A program made the translations under genes and the position numbers. Below the pieces are notes generated by a model. The model did no database searches. It had not been told where the DNA came from and saw only the letters and a program-made list of their open reading frames with translations. Positions 44,928 through 54,033 of a stretch of DNA of 64,000 nt are shown here, piece by piece. Origin of the DNA: Shewanella piezotolerans WP3 (lineage in GTDB: Bacteria; Pseudomonadota; Gammaproteobacteria; Enterobacterales; Shewanellaceae); NCBI RefSeq assembly GCF_000014885.1, contig NC_011566.1, forward strand, positions 806,001-870,000. The letters run 5' to 3'. How positions within the stretch are numbered: position 1 is the first letter of the stretch; each line of letters begins with the position of its first letter.

Positions 44928-45241
44928 TAGCGTCTCTTTTCTGTTTTCGATAAAAGGCGACGTTAGCTTCATAGCTGCTGTGTGTAGCATTTAAATTCAC
45001 TTATATTGACTAAAATTTCGATGGCCAATGGTGATGTATAAATGAACGATAAGCAAGTGAATTTTTCGTTTTAGTTGATGGTTGGATCAGTCGCTATCTC
45101 TTTATATATTAATTATAAATCTTGTTTAGCACTGTCTCTAAAAAACACTAACAGGTTATAGCGAGCAAAGTTGTTTTTGTATATGCTTGCGGCGTTCTAG
45201 ATTTTAAGAGTTGTGAATTAAATATTCAGCATCAAGGAGTA

Positions 45242-45838
45242 ATGCACGAAATGGATGTCAAACCTCAGGTCAGCGCTGCTGCAGAACCTATCAAACGTTT
45301 CCCCAAACTTGATAATCAAGAGTTAGTTAAAACCAGTTTTTGGATTAGCCAAGTATTTATGATCATTGCCACCATCGTCGGTGTCTACCTCGCGGCTCAA
45401 GAAGGTTTATCGCAGGCTATTATTTTTGATGTTCTATCTAATAAACAGAATAATTATTACCTGCGGCATGCGCTTTATGATGAAGTGAATGACAACGTGA
45501 CCATTATCAACGAATACGCAGATACAGTAGCGAAAAACTCTCCTTATGATTTAAAGAGTATCCACCCCAATATGGCCACCTTTGTTTGGGAAAATATGCG
45601 TTACTCCGCCAATACGCTTGAAACGCCAACGCAGATCTTAACCGAGACGCGGCGTTTTTATATGGCATCTGCCGATATTATTTCCAAAATGGAAACACGC
45701 TTTTACGGTGCTAAATTTGGCGCAAAAAAGCTCAAAGAGCTAACCAAAGGGGTATCTGAATCTACCCTGCCAATGTTAAAAGATAACTACCAAGCATTAG
45801 CTGTTGAGCTAAAAGCTGCTGATATTACTGTCGAATAA
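45242..45838 (+). CDS. Uncharacterised single-pass membrane protein upstream of rhomboid
   Basis: This 198-residue protein has a soluble N-terminus (about 1-30) and one membrane helix (SFWISQVFMIIATIVGVYLAAQ, about 32-53). A helical, probably periplasmic domain of about 145 residues follows. No named family is recognised. It is 9 bp upstream of the rhomboid protease gene, so they are surely cotranscribed. AAGGAG lies immediately before ATG 45242 and is better spaced for ATG 45251, so either may be used. A single-pass partner of a rhomboid protease is an attractive substrate or regulator, but that is inference. Confidence 0.75.
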   Translation: MHEMDVKPQVSAAAEPIKRFPKLDNQELVKTSFWISQVFMIIATIVGVYLAAQEGLSQAIIFDVLSNKQNNYYLRHALYDEVNDNVTIINEYADTVAKNSPYDLKSIHPNMATFVWENMRYSANTLETPTQILTETRRFYMASADIISKMETRFYGAKFGAKKLKELTKGVSESTLPMLKDNYQALAVELKAADITVE

Positions 45839-45847
45839 GGATATAAA

Positions 45848-46930
45848 ATGACGATCATCTGCCCTGGTTGTAATAGCCAAGCGATGCGAGTGTTTGACTT
45901 TCATGGTCAAGAAGTGGATAGCTGTACTCAATGCGGCGGAATTTGGTTTGATAGTGGCGAGCTCAATGGCGCGCTGTCTGTCGCTGACAATGGTAATAGC
46001 AATGTCGGTATCGAAAACGCGTTAGGTGAGAACTTAGGTGTGTCATCTCGACAGTGCAGTCACTGTAAATGCAATATGCAGCACTATTACTTGATGGATG
46101 ACTTTCAGATAGAGGTCGATGTCTGCCATTCTTGCACTGGAGTGTGGATTGATGAGCATGAACGAGAAAAGGTGGTGCAATCTCCTAGAGTAAGAGCAGC
46201 TCTAGAACAACTCAATCAGAAAACCAGTGTTAAAACTTGGCTGTTTCAATTTCTATTACAGATGCCGATTGAGTATAACCTTAAAACCAAGAGTAAGCCG
46301 TGGGTTACTTATGCTTTACTCGCGTTAAATATCATCATCTTCTTTGCTTATGGTTATAGCGAACCAGCAACAGTATGGGTGTTCGATCACTTTGCAATGC
46401 AGCCATCGTTAGTGATGCAGGGTGAGCAGGTGATGCCGTTGCTAAGCCATATGTTCTTGCATGGCGATATTATCCATCTGCTGGGTAATATGTATTTTCT
46501 CTATGTGGTGGGTGACAATTTAGAGGATGCACTCGGTCATGCACGCTTTTTGGCGGTGTACCTTTTATGTGGTTTTGCGGCTGCTTTTGCGCAGATAGCA
46601 TCCGATCCAACTTCAGCTATCTTTATGGTCGGAGCGAGTGGCGCCATAGCGGGATTATTTGGTATGTATCTGCTTTGGTTTAGGCATGCCAGCCTTACCT
46701 TTATGTTTGTTATCTACCAAAAGAAACTCTCTCCAATGGTATTCTTTGCTATTTGGTTATTGATAAACCTGTTTGGCGCATGGGCGGCACAAGGCGGGGT
46801 TGCTTATTGGGCGCACATTGGTGGCTTTATTGCAGGCCTCATCATAGGTTTATTGCTTAAGGCTCGAGTGATGTCAGCGAACCCCATTTTGGCACTGCTT
46901 AACTCTCCTGAAGTGAAGGTTTCTCGATAA
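45848..46930 (+). CDS. Rhomboid intramembrane serine protease with N-terminal zinc ribbons
   Basis: This 360-residue protein begins with two TFIIB-type zinc-finger repeats (CPGCNSQAM...CTQCGGIWFDSGEL at about 5-42, and CSHCKCNM...CHSCTGVWIDEHE at about 74-115). The C-terminal rhomboid domain (about 150-345) has six helices, the Ser motif GASGAIAGLFG (Ser about 267), the HMFLHGDIIHLLGNMYFL block and the catalytic His in AHIGGFIAG (about 321). The Ser-His dyad is therefore intact. Together with the preceding membrane protein it forms a two-gene operon ending in a strong terminator. Confidence 0.93.
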   Translation: MTIICPGCNSQAMRVFDFHGQEVDSCTQCGGIWFDSGELNGALSVADNGNSNVGIENALGENLGVSSRQCSHCKCNMQHYYLMDDFQIEVDVCHSCTGVWIDEHEREKVVQSPRVRAALEQLNQKTSVKTWLFQFLLQMPIEYNLKTKSKPWVTYALLALNIIIFFAYGYSEPATVWVFDHFAMQPSLVMQGEQVMPLLSHMFLHGDIIHLLGNMYFLYVVGDNLEDALGHARFLAVYLLCGFAAAFAQIASDPTSAIFMVGASGAIAGLFGMYLLWFRHASLTFMFVIYQKKLSPMVFFAIWLLINLFGAWAAQGGVAYWAHIGGFIAGLIIGLLLKARVMSANPILALLNSPEVKVSR

Positions 46931-46950
46931 AAGGCAATGCGTACAAAGAT

Positions 46951-46979
46951 AAATAAGGCCGCATAATGCGGCCTTATTT
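46951..46979. terminator. Bidirectional terminator between rhomboid and MipA-like genes
   Basis: AAATAAGGCCGCAT and ATGCGGCCTTATTT pair over 14 bp, with A and T runs on both sides. It serves two convergent genes. Confidence 0.93.
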
Positions 46980-46994
46980 AACTATTCAAAACGT

Positions 46995-48365
46995 TTAGAA
47001 ATGCCATTGCAGGTAAAGCGATTGATAGTTACTACCACCACTTATGCGGCCAAAGGCTGAACTTGATTCAAAGATGCCGGAGCGGTGATGAATACTGTAA
47101 CCAAACCAGAGGTTTTCCATATCCCTTGAATTGAAAATATCACCCACATTGACATCTAAAGAGAAGTCTAAGTAGTTAAGCAGCTTCGATGGTTTGTAAT
47201 CTTTCTCTGCAAGCTCACTCGATTCTATATAGGTCACAGTACTGGCATAGGATAAACCTTCGGCCACACCGAGTCTAAAGCGCGGACCAATCTCGAAAGT
47301 GTAATAAGCTTTTACGGCGATAATGGCTTCAGCAATATTATCCTGTACTTCAGAGTCATGGTGCCAAACTATGCCTGGGGTTAAGTACAAATCGATTGGT
47401 AGAGTAAACAGGGTATCGGTTAACTGTGTACCATAGAATGCAGAAGTCATCTGGTTATTATAAGGGTCTGTTTTTGTCTGCCATTTGAGTATGGCGTTCA
47501 GGTTTGATGGTGTTGCCCAACCGTGAGCAATACGTAGGTATTCAGTCGGCTTTTCCTGTTTAGTTATGGCGGGTTTAGCTGAATAGCTCTTTTTCTTTGA
47601 CTCGGGGAAAAAGCCGAAACCAAAGAAGGACTCATATTGAAAACGGTTGTTAATACTGGGCAGATGATAAACATCATCTTCCAGGCGGCCAACACCGAAC
47701 TGGCCGAGTAGATATAGATTGCTAATCACATGGTATCGAGCTTTGATACCTGCATTAAAACTCACTCCACCGCCAACGTCATATTGGTCTAAACCATAAT
47801 AGAACTGATTAAAGTCAGCACTTTTCCATTGAAATTCAGCGTAAGGTATTAAGCGCCAGTCTTCAGACTCCCAAAGGTATTGTGTTCGGCTATAACCATA
47901 GCTGCGTTTATTCGAATCAGAAAGGAAGGCCAAGTCGACATCCCACTGATCTTTAACAAAGCGGTACTGTAGCCCGAAATCGAATGCTTGAGACTGGGTG
48001 TCATTTTGCAGTTCTTGCGGGATATCAACAAAACGAAAACGGGTATAAAGGTTGATTTGGTGGTTATCGTTCTTCCAAATGTGGCCAGCAGCTTCCATAC
48101 CGTTTATGTAGAAATAGTCATTTTGAAAATAGATAAGTGGCAGTGTGTCATACACCTCATCTTCTTCTGTGGCATAAGGAATATCACCGCGGCGCATACC
48201 AATACCTATGCCCCAGTTATCACTCCATTGATATGTCGTTGGCAGTTGGGCTGCTTCATTGGTAACAGGAGCCGTTTTCGCTGGCTCATCATTGGCCTGA
48301 ACAACACTTAACGGGGTCAGCAGCATTAAACTGACGGAGAGCGTGGAAATGAAATTTAGATTCAT
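46995..48365 (-). CDS. Outer-membrane MipA/OmpV-like protein with PagL-like C-terminus
   Basis: This 456-residue exported beta-barrel protein has the signal peptide MNLNFISTLSVSLMLLTPLS, cut after VQA; I start at ATG 48365, as the longer frame adds a basic stretch that is not signal-like. The N-terminal about 260 residues fit MipA/OmpV (NWGIGIGMRRGDIPY, LIYFQNDYFYINGMEAAGH). The C-terminal half forms another set of strands and ends GYSIHHRSGIFESSSAFGRI, with the last residue Phe. The H-x-S element resembles the PagL lipid A deacylase active site. Whether it is catalytic is uncertain. Confidence 0.75.
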   Translation of the reverse strand: MNLNFISTLSVSLMLLTPLSVVQANDEPAKTAPVTNEAAQLPTTYQWSDNWGIGIGMRRGDIPYATEEDEVYDTLPLIYFQNDYFYINGMEAAGHIWKNDNHQINLYTRFRFVDIPQELQNDTQSQAFDFGLQYRFVKDQWDVDLAFLSDSNKRSYGYSRTQYLWESEDWRLIPYAEFQWKSADFNQFYYGLDQYDVGGGVSFNAGIKARYHVISNLYLLGQFGVGRLEDDVYHLPSINNRFQYESFFGFGFFPESKKKSYSAKPAITKQEKPTEYLRIAHGWATPSNLNAILKWQTKTDPYNNQMTSAFYGTQLTDTLFTLPIDLYLTPGIVWHHDSEVQDNIAEAIIAVKAYYTFEIGPRFRLGVAEGLSYASTVTYIESSELAEKDYKPSKLLNYLDFSLDVNVGDIFNSRDMENLWFGYSIHHRSGIFESSSAFGRISGGSNYQSLYLQWHF

Positions 48366-48436
48366 ATTATTCTTCTTAGATAAGCGCAGCATCTGTTCCA
48401 TGAGTATAGGAGTTAGTATAAGTAAACATTACTTTA

Positions 48437-48865
48437 TACCAATCAGTATAAAGATCACTCTGCGAAAGTTTAGCAGCTTTAAGGCAAGGTCTTTAAATGT
48501 TGCTCGGTAACTGCTCTTGCGTGACTCTCGATAATCGCTCCTGCATTTTTCTAGCTTCGAGCATCCTTACTCTCGAACCAGCTGGTATCTGGCCTCCAAG
48601 GAGGGAGGAATGCCTTAAGCATGTCAGGAACATGCTTGGCCATGTTGTTCGCAATGAAGAACATAGTTAAGCTAGGTTCAAGTTCACTAACGCAGCATCC
48701 AAGCCGCTACCACTCTCTGATAAGGAGTATTTTGACTGCCTACTTCGGCAACGAATAAACTCATAAGGGAATAACCATTGTGTCATTATTCACTTTGGAT
48801 TAGCCAGCCTTGAATGAGCTGGCCAAAAACGCTCTGAGTAGATCAACTTCTTATACTGATTGGTA
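48437..48865. repeat. MITE-like element, family B, long copy (429 bp)
   Basis: It starts TACCAATCAGTATAAAGAT and ends ATACTGATTGGTA, with TTA flanks (48434-48436 and 48866-48868). The interior includes CTACTTCGGCAACGAATAAA and AGGGAATAACCATT modules shared with the 57 kb copies, and a GGAATGCCTTAAGCATGTCA segment shared with the family C element. It occupies nearly the whole gap between the MipA-like gene and the pntB terminator. Confidence 0.85.
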
Positions 48866-48920
48866 TTATGTCTGATTTTGTACATAAGCTTAACAAATTA
48901 AGATGAAGCTATGATTAAAA

Positions 48921-48944
48921 AAAAGACCGCGAATGCGGTCTTTT
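48921..48944 (-). terminator. Intrinsic terminator after pntB
   Basis: AAAAGACCGC and GCGGTCTTTT form a 10-bp stem around GAAT, with extra A residues on the left giving a T-run on the minus strand. It lies 17 bp after the pntB stop. Confidence 0.92.
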
Positions 48945-48961
48945 TAGATTTGTATATTGCC

Positions 48962-50344
48962 TTAGTCAGCTTCTTTCAAGCTTTGCGTTAATTCAACAAT
49001 GGCTTTTTTACCATCGCCAAACAGCATGACTGAGTTATCCATTGCAAATAGCGGGTTAGGCAAGCCAGCAAAGCCTGGGCTAAGTGAACGCTTGACCACT
49101 ACCACAGTTCTCGCCTTGTCGACGTTAAGAATTGGCATGCCGTAAATTGGGCTACCTTTATCTTCGCGTGCCATAGGGTTGGTAACATCATTGGCACCAA
49201 TAACAATCGCTACATCAGTTTGCTCAAACTGCGGGTTAATCTCATCCATCTCAATTAACTGCTCATAAGGCACTTCAGCTTCTGCCAGTAGCACGTTCAT
49301 GTGCCCCGGCATGCGTCCGGCGACGGGGTGAATAGCATAGAGCACATTGGTGCCACGGGCTTCCATGACAGATGCCAATTCACGCACTGCATGTTGCGCT
49401 TGTGCCATCGCAAGGCCGTAACCAGGAACGATGACGACACGCTCAGCTGTTTCTAGTAGCATCGCGACCTCTTCTGGTGATGAAGAAGTCACTTTACCTG
49501 CGTAAACTTCATCAGCATCAACTGTTTCGCCGCCTTCTGCCATCACGCCAAATAGCACGTTAAATAGCGAGCGGTTCATCGCTTTACACATAATCTGCGT
49601 CAGAATAATTCCTGATGCGCCAACCAGTGAACCCGAAATAATCAGTACTGTATTACCTGTAATAAAACCAGTGGTTGCCGCTGCTATACCCGAATATGAG
49701 TTAAGCAGTGCTATCACTACCGGCATGTCTGCGCCGCCAATAGGGATAACTAACAGTAAACCGAGTACCAGAGATACAGCAACCAGTGCGTAAATCAGGT
49801 TGATGTTGCTTGGGTCCATCACAATAGCAATGGCTAAACCAACAGCACTTATCAGCAGCAAGGCATTGAAGATCTTATTGCCTGGCACCTTTATCGGGTT
49901 ACCGGAGATAAGCTCTTGCAGCTTAGCAAATGCGATAAACGAACCTGAAAGCGTCACCGCACCAATAATCACTGTTGCGCTAATAGATATTAGTGCAACG
50001 GTATGAGTGGCTGACTCAGGGTCAAGAAAGTTTGCTAATGCAATAAATAGCGATGCACCGCCACCAAAACCATTTAGCATCGCAACCATTTGTGGCATGG
50101 AAGTCACTTGGATTTTGGTCGCCATGACAGCGCCAATGGTGCCACCGAGTAATACACCAGCAATGATCCACTCATAGCTTAAAATGCTTTGATCTAATAA
50201 GGTGACTACTACAGCGATGAACATACCCAGCGCTGAAAGTTGGTTACCTCTCACTGCCGTACGGGGTTTGGTCAGGCCTTTTATCCCTAAGATAAATAAG
50301 CTCGCAGCCACCAAATAGGCGAGATAAATAATCGTCGTACTCAT
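48962..50344 (-). CDS. pntB: PntB, NAD(P) transhydrogenase beta subunit
   Basis: This 460-residue subunit of the proton-translocating transhydrogenase, which makes NADPH from NADH at the expense of the proton gradient, has about nine N-terminal membrane helices (1-260). The soluble NADP-binding domain follows: VIVPGYGLAMAQAQHAV, HPVAGRMPGHMNVLLAEA, VIGANDVTNP, VVVKRSLSPGFAG. It is the last of three genes (alpha1, alpha2, beta) with gaps of 6 bp or less. Length and motifs are normal. Confidence 0.96.
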   Translation of the reverse strand: MSTTIIYLAYLVAASLFILGIKGLTKPRTAVRGNQLSALGMFIAVVVTLLDQSILSYEWIIAGVLLGGTIGAVMATKIQVTSMPQMVAMLNGFGGGASLFIALANFLDPESATHTVALISISATVIIGAVTLSGSFIAFAKLQELISGNPIKVPGNKIFNALLLISAVGLAIAIVMDPSNINLIYALVAVSLVLGLLLVIPIGGADMPVVIALLNSYSGIAAATTGFITGNTVLIISGSLVGASGIILTQIMCKAMNRSLFNVLFGVMAEGGETVDADEVYAGKVTSSSPEEVAMLLETAERVVIVPGYGLAMAQAQHAVRELASVMEARGTNVLYAIHPVAGRMPGHMNVLLAEAEVPYEQLIEMDEINPQFEQTDVAIVIGANDVTNPMAREDKGSPIYGMPILNVDKARTVVVVKRSLSPGFAGLPNPLFAMDNSVMLFGDGKKAIVELTQSLKEAD

Positions 50345-50350
50345 AGTGGC

Positions 50351-50626
50351 TTATTTCCTTTTGAACATAGCTAGCATGCGGTTAGTCACCATGTAGCCAC
50401 CAACAACATTAATTGTGGCAAGTACCACGGCGATAAAACCAAACACGTTGACCCAAATTCCAGCGCCAGAACCTGCTGATAAGAGTGCACCAACTAATGA
50501 GATCCCTGAGATCGCGTTTGAGCCAGACATCAATGGTGTATGCAGTGTTGGCGGTACTTTGGTGATCATCTCGACGCCGAGGAATACCGCGACCATAAAT
50601 AGGGTCAGTAAAAGTAAAATTTCCAT
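50351..50626 (-). CDS. pntAB: NAD(P) transhydrogenase alpha subunit, membrane part (alpha2)
   Basis: This 91-residue hydrophobic protein has three or four membrane helices (LLLLTLFMVAVFLGVEM, GISLVGALLSAG, VFGFIAVVLATINVVGGYMV) and the conserved VPPTLHTPLMSGSNAISG segment. In E. coli this piece is fused to the C-terminus of PntA; here it is a separate gene, as in Rhodospirillum-type three-subunit transhydrogenases. It abuts pntA directly and is 6 bp from pntB. Confidence 0.93.
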   Translation of the reverse strand: MEILLLLTLFMVAVFLGVEMITKVPPTLHTPLMSGSNAISGISLVGALLSAGSGAGIWVNVFGFIAVVLATINVVGGYMVTNRMLAMFKRK

Positions 50627-51814
50627 TTATTTAGCCTCCGGTGTAGCAGCTTCAGGTGTTGGTTCCTGCGCTGGTAGTCCTAAAAGATCGCGTAGACGGG
50701 CACTTGCCACTTCGCCTTTGTGCGCTACGACAGTGTCATGAACAATCTCATCGTCGAAATCGAGATGTAATACACCATCGTTGTCGACAATCAGTTTAAG
50801 TAGGTTTTCAATGTTAGTGCCGTACATTTGGCTGGCGTGATTTGCCGCGCTGCCTGGCACATTTGATGGACCTAGAATGGTCACACCTTTGTAAATCACC
50901 TCTTTATCGACTTCTGTTAGTTCACAGTTTCCGCCAGTTTCAGCGGCTAGATCTACAATGATGGTGCCACTTTTCATACCATCAACCATCTCTTTAGTGA
51001 TCAAGATAGGTGCTTTTCGACCTGGAATCGCGGCGGTGGTAATAACAATATCCTGCTGCGCTAACACATTGGCCATTGCTTGCTGTTGACGTTTTAAGAA
51101 GTCATCGCTTTGCTCGGCGGCGTAACCACCTTTGGTTTCCGTATTCTCTGCTTCTAAATCTAGCTCTACCGGTTTTGCGCCCACAGAGATGATCTGCTCA
51201 CGGGCTGCAGGGCGGATATCATAAGCTTCAACCACTGCGCCTAAACGCTTAGCGGTTGCACAAGCTTGAAGCCCTGCAACACCGACACCCATAATGAAAG
51301 CGCGTGCAGGTTTGAGGGTACCTGCTGCTGTCATCATCATTGGGAACAAACGTGGTGCTTTATGGGCTGCCAAAAGCACAGCCTTGTAACCTGCAATAGT
51401 GGCCATAGACGAGAGGATGTCCATGCTTTGCGCACGTGTAATACGCGGTACAAGCTCAAGCGCAACCGCTGTAGCCCCCGTCTCTGCAATGGCTTGAGCA
51501 TTCTTTGGTTGCGCCAGAGGATCCATCATGCCGATGATAATCTGTTCTGGTTTGATGCTTGTCTTGAGCTCTGCAAGCTGCTCGCCTTTGGCGTTAACAA
51601 CAGTAATTACATCCGCGTCACTTAAGACTTGTTCGCGGGAGGCAACAGTTGCCCCTGCTGCGATATAGTCTTCATCGGTAAACCCGGCTTTACTTCCAGC
51701 ATTGCTTTCAACTAGCACTTGCACATTCTTTTTTAGGAGTCGGGCCACATTGGCTGGAATAAGTGCAACTCGACTTTCTCCGGCGTGACTTTCTTTGGGG
51801 ATACCTAACTTCAC
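50627..51814 (-). CDS. pntA: PntA, NAD(P) transhydrogenase alpha subunit, NAD-binding part (alpha1)
   Basis: This 395-residue soluble NAD(H)-binding domain resembles alanine dehydrogenase: KLGIPKESHAGESRVALIP at the start, GVGVAGLQACATAKRLGA (Rossmann fold), RRAPxL-like PGRKAPILIT and MVDGMKSGTIIVDLAAETGG. The GTG at 51814 with AGAGG upstream is preferred to the ATG at 51841, which lacks a ribosome site; homologues begin near KLGIPKE. It is the first gene of the pnt operon and diverges from cysJ. Confidence 0.95.
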   Translation of the reverse strand: MKLGIPKESHAGESRVALIPANVARLLKKNVQVLVESNAGSKAGFTDEDYIAAGATVASREQVLSDADVITVVNAKGEQLAELKTSIKPEQIIIGMMDPLAQPKNAQAIAETGATAVALELVPRITRAQSMDILSSMATIAGYKAVLLAAHKAPRLFPMMMTAAGTLKPARAFIMGVGVAGLQACATAKRLGAVVEAYDIRPAAREQIISVGAKPVELDLEAENTETKGGYAAEQSDDFLKRQQQAMANVLAQQDIVITTAAIPGRKAPILITKEMVDGMKSGTIIVDLAAETGGNCELTEVDKEVIYKGVTILGPSNVPGSAANHASQMYGTNIENLLKLIVDNDGVLHLDFDDEIVHDTVVAHKGEVASARLRDLLGLPAQEPTPEAATPEAK

Positions 51815-52162
51815 AAAGGTTAACCTCTCAGTTGAGGACATTCGTAGGGACAGATGTCATTTTTTATATGTAAGGCTGCATATTGTGGCGACTCTGAATT
51901 TAGACACAAGTGCATATTTTTCAATATCGTGTTTATGGTACTGGTCAGACTGAAAAATTTGCGCTAGGCCACACTTTTAGATAGAAGTTTGCTGTCATCA
52001 AGCCCACTAAAAGTGAATTCATTCAAATGTCAGATACTTTTGTAGCTTAATTTTCAATCTTTGTATATTCCAAAATGGAATTAAAAATCATCTTTTATTC
52101 TTTTTTACTTTCTTAGCGAGGCGCTAAGCTTGCCAGCATTATACTGATACTGGGCCGTCCTA
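51815..52162. other. Divergent promoter region, pnt and cysJ
   Basis: This is about 350 bp of AT-rich DNA between the divergent pntA and cysJIH operons. Both promoters and probably a CysB site should be here, but I could not pick boxes with confidence. No ORF. Confidence 0.4.
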
Positions 52163-53944
52163 ATGTTGTTAAAAGAGCTTTCATCACTCGCATCACCTTT
52201 GTCTTCTGGGCAGGTCGATAAGCTAAAGCAGCTCACTGCTGAACTGAGTGCCGTTCAACTTGCATGGGTAAGCGGTTACCTTGCAGCGACTTCTGAACAA
52301 GGAACATCTGCTGTACCGCAAGCAAGTGCAGAGCAAACGATTACTATTTTATATGGTAGCCAGACTGGTAACGGTCGCGGTGTGGCGTCAGAGCTTGCTG
52401 AAAAAGCACAAGCGCAAGGTTACGCTGTTAACTTGGTTTCAATGGGCGATTACAAAGCGCGCCAGCTAAAGCAAGAAACCTTACTGTTATTGGTTGTCAG
52501 CACTCATGGTGAAGGCGATGCACCTGATGATGCTATCGAACTGCACAAATTTTTGTCATCAAAACGTGCCCCTAAATTAGATAACCTTAATTACTCCGTA
52601 TTGGCATTAGGTGATTCAAGCTATGAGTTCTTCTGCCAAACGGGTAAAGACTTTGATGCTCGTCTTGCAGCACTCGGTGCGACGTCTATTTCACCGCTTA
52701 TTGAGTGTGATGTTGATTATGAAGAGCTGGCTGCAGCTTGGCAGGAAAGTGTTCTTGAGGCTGTTAAGCCACTGATTACGAGTGCTGGTGCTAGTGTGGT
52801 GTCAATCGGCAGTACAGCAAGCTCTGCCACTTCAAGCTTTACCAAGCAAAAGCCTTACACTGCTGAGTTATTAGTAAGCCAAAAGCTAACGGGTCGAGAT
52901 TCTGACCGCGATGTACGCCATGTTGAAATAGAGCTGGGTGAATCGGGGATTAGTTATCAAGCAGGCGACGCATTAGGCGTATGGTTCACCAACAGTGAGC
53001 AATTAGTTAATGAACTGCTTGAAAGCTTGAGCTTAAACGGTGACGAGCAAGTGGCCTTAGGTAGCGACAATTTAAGTTTGCGTGATGCGCTGATTAATAA
53101 GAAGGAGCTAACTCAGCTCTATCCCGGACTAGTGACTGGTTGGGCTGAGCTCAGTCAAAGTAAAGTCTTGCTTGAGATCAGTAACGACAAAGCACGGGTT
53201 CGTGAATACGTCAATAACAATCAAGTGGCAGATTTAGTGCGTCAGCATCCAGCTAAAGTGACGGCTGAACAGCTAGTTGGCTTACTTCGTGGGATCACTC
53301 CGAGACTCTACTCTATCGCTTCTAGCCAAGCTGAAGTGGAATCTGAAGTGCACCTAACGGTAGCTCTTGTTGAAGATGAGCGTGATGGTGTGGCGCGTTT
53401 TGGTGGAGCATCTCAATTCCTAGCCAGTGCGGAAGAGGGTCAACAAGTGCAAGTTTATCTTGAACCAAATAACCATTTCCGTCTGCCTGAAAATCCAGAA
53501 ACACCAGTCATTATGGTTGGACCTGGAACCGGTGTTGCACCGTTTAGAGCATTTATGCAGCAGCGTTCTGCTGAAGGCATTGAAGGTAATGCATGGCTGA
53601 TATTTGGTAACCCACACTTTGAACAAGACTTCCTTTATCAAACTGAGTGGCAGCAGTATCTGCAAAGCGGTGAACTTTCTCGTATCGATTTAGCTTTCTC
53701 TCGTGATCAAGAACATAAAGTGTATGTGCAACATAAGATTGCTGAACAAGGTGAAGCTTTGTGGCAGTGGCTTGAGTCTGGTGCGCATTTCTATGTCTGT
53801 GGCGACGCGGAGCGTATGGCAAAAGATGTGCATCAAGCGCTACTCGATGTGGTGGTCAAGTTTGGCGGCAAAACAACAGAGCAAGCAGAAGAGTACTTAG
53901 AGACTCTGCGCGCAGCAAAGCGTTACCAAAAAGACGTTTACTAA
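52163..53944 (+). CDS. cysJ: CysJ, sulfite reductase flavoprotein subunit
   Basis: This 593-residue NADPH-dependent diflavin reductase feeds electrons to CysI. The FMN flavodoxin domain (about 60-200) has ILYGSQTGNGRGVASELAEK and VVSTHGEGDAPDDA. The FAD domain (about 225-440) has PRLYSIASSQ. The NADPH domain has VGPGTGVAPFRAFMQQR, IFGNPHFEQDFLYQ and YVCGDAERMAKDV, and the protein ends RYQKDVY. It is the first gene of the assimilatory cysJIH operon; cysI follows after 89 bp. Confidence 0.96.
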   Translation: MLLKELSSLASPLSSGQVDKLKQLTAELSAVQLAWVSGYLAATSEQGTSAVPQASAEQTITILYGSQTGNGRGVASELAEKAQAQGYAVNLVSMGDYKARQLKQETLLLLVVSTHGEGDAPDDAIELHKFLSSKRAPKLDNLNYSVLALGDSSYEFFCQTGKDFDARLAALGATSISPLIECDVDYEELAAAWQESVLEAVKPLITSAGASVVSIGSTASSATSSFTKQKPYTAELLVSQKLTGRDSDRDVRHVEIELGESGISYQAGDALGVWFTNSEQLVNELLESLSLNGDEQVALGSDNLSLRDALINKKELTQLYPGLVTGWAELSQSKVLLEISNDKARVREYVNNNQVADLVRQHPAKVTAEQLVGLLRGITPRLYSIASSQAEVESEVHLTVALVEDERDGVARFGGASQFLASAEEGQQVQVYLEPNNHFRLPENPETPVIMVGPGTGVAPFRAFMQQRSAEGIEGNAWLIFGNPHFEQDFLYQTEWQQYLQSGELSRIDLAFSRDQEHKVYVQHKIAEQGEALWQWLESGAHFYVCGDAERMAKDVHQALLDVVVKFGGKTTEQAEEYLETLRAAKRYQKDVY

Positions 53945-54033
53945 TTTCCACTTGAGCAAACAGAACGCATTGATGAGGTGCTGGTACCGATTTACCAGCA
54001 GCAATAGAAAAGAATAATAGAGAGTATCTTGCT

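Noticed and set aside
48437..48865. Element considered as a possible small RNA gene cluster
   Set aside because: Terminal inverted repeats, TTA duplications and copies elsewhere show it is a mobile repeat.
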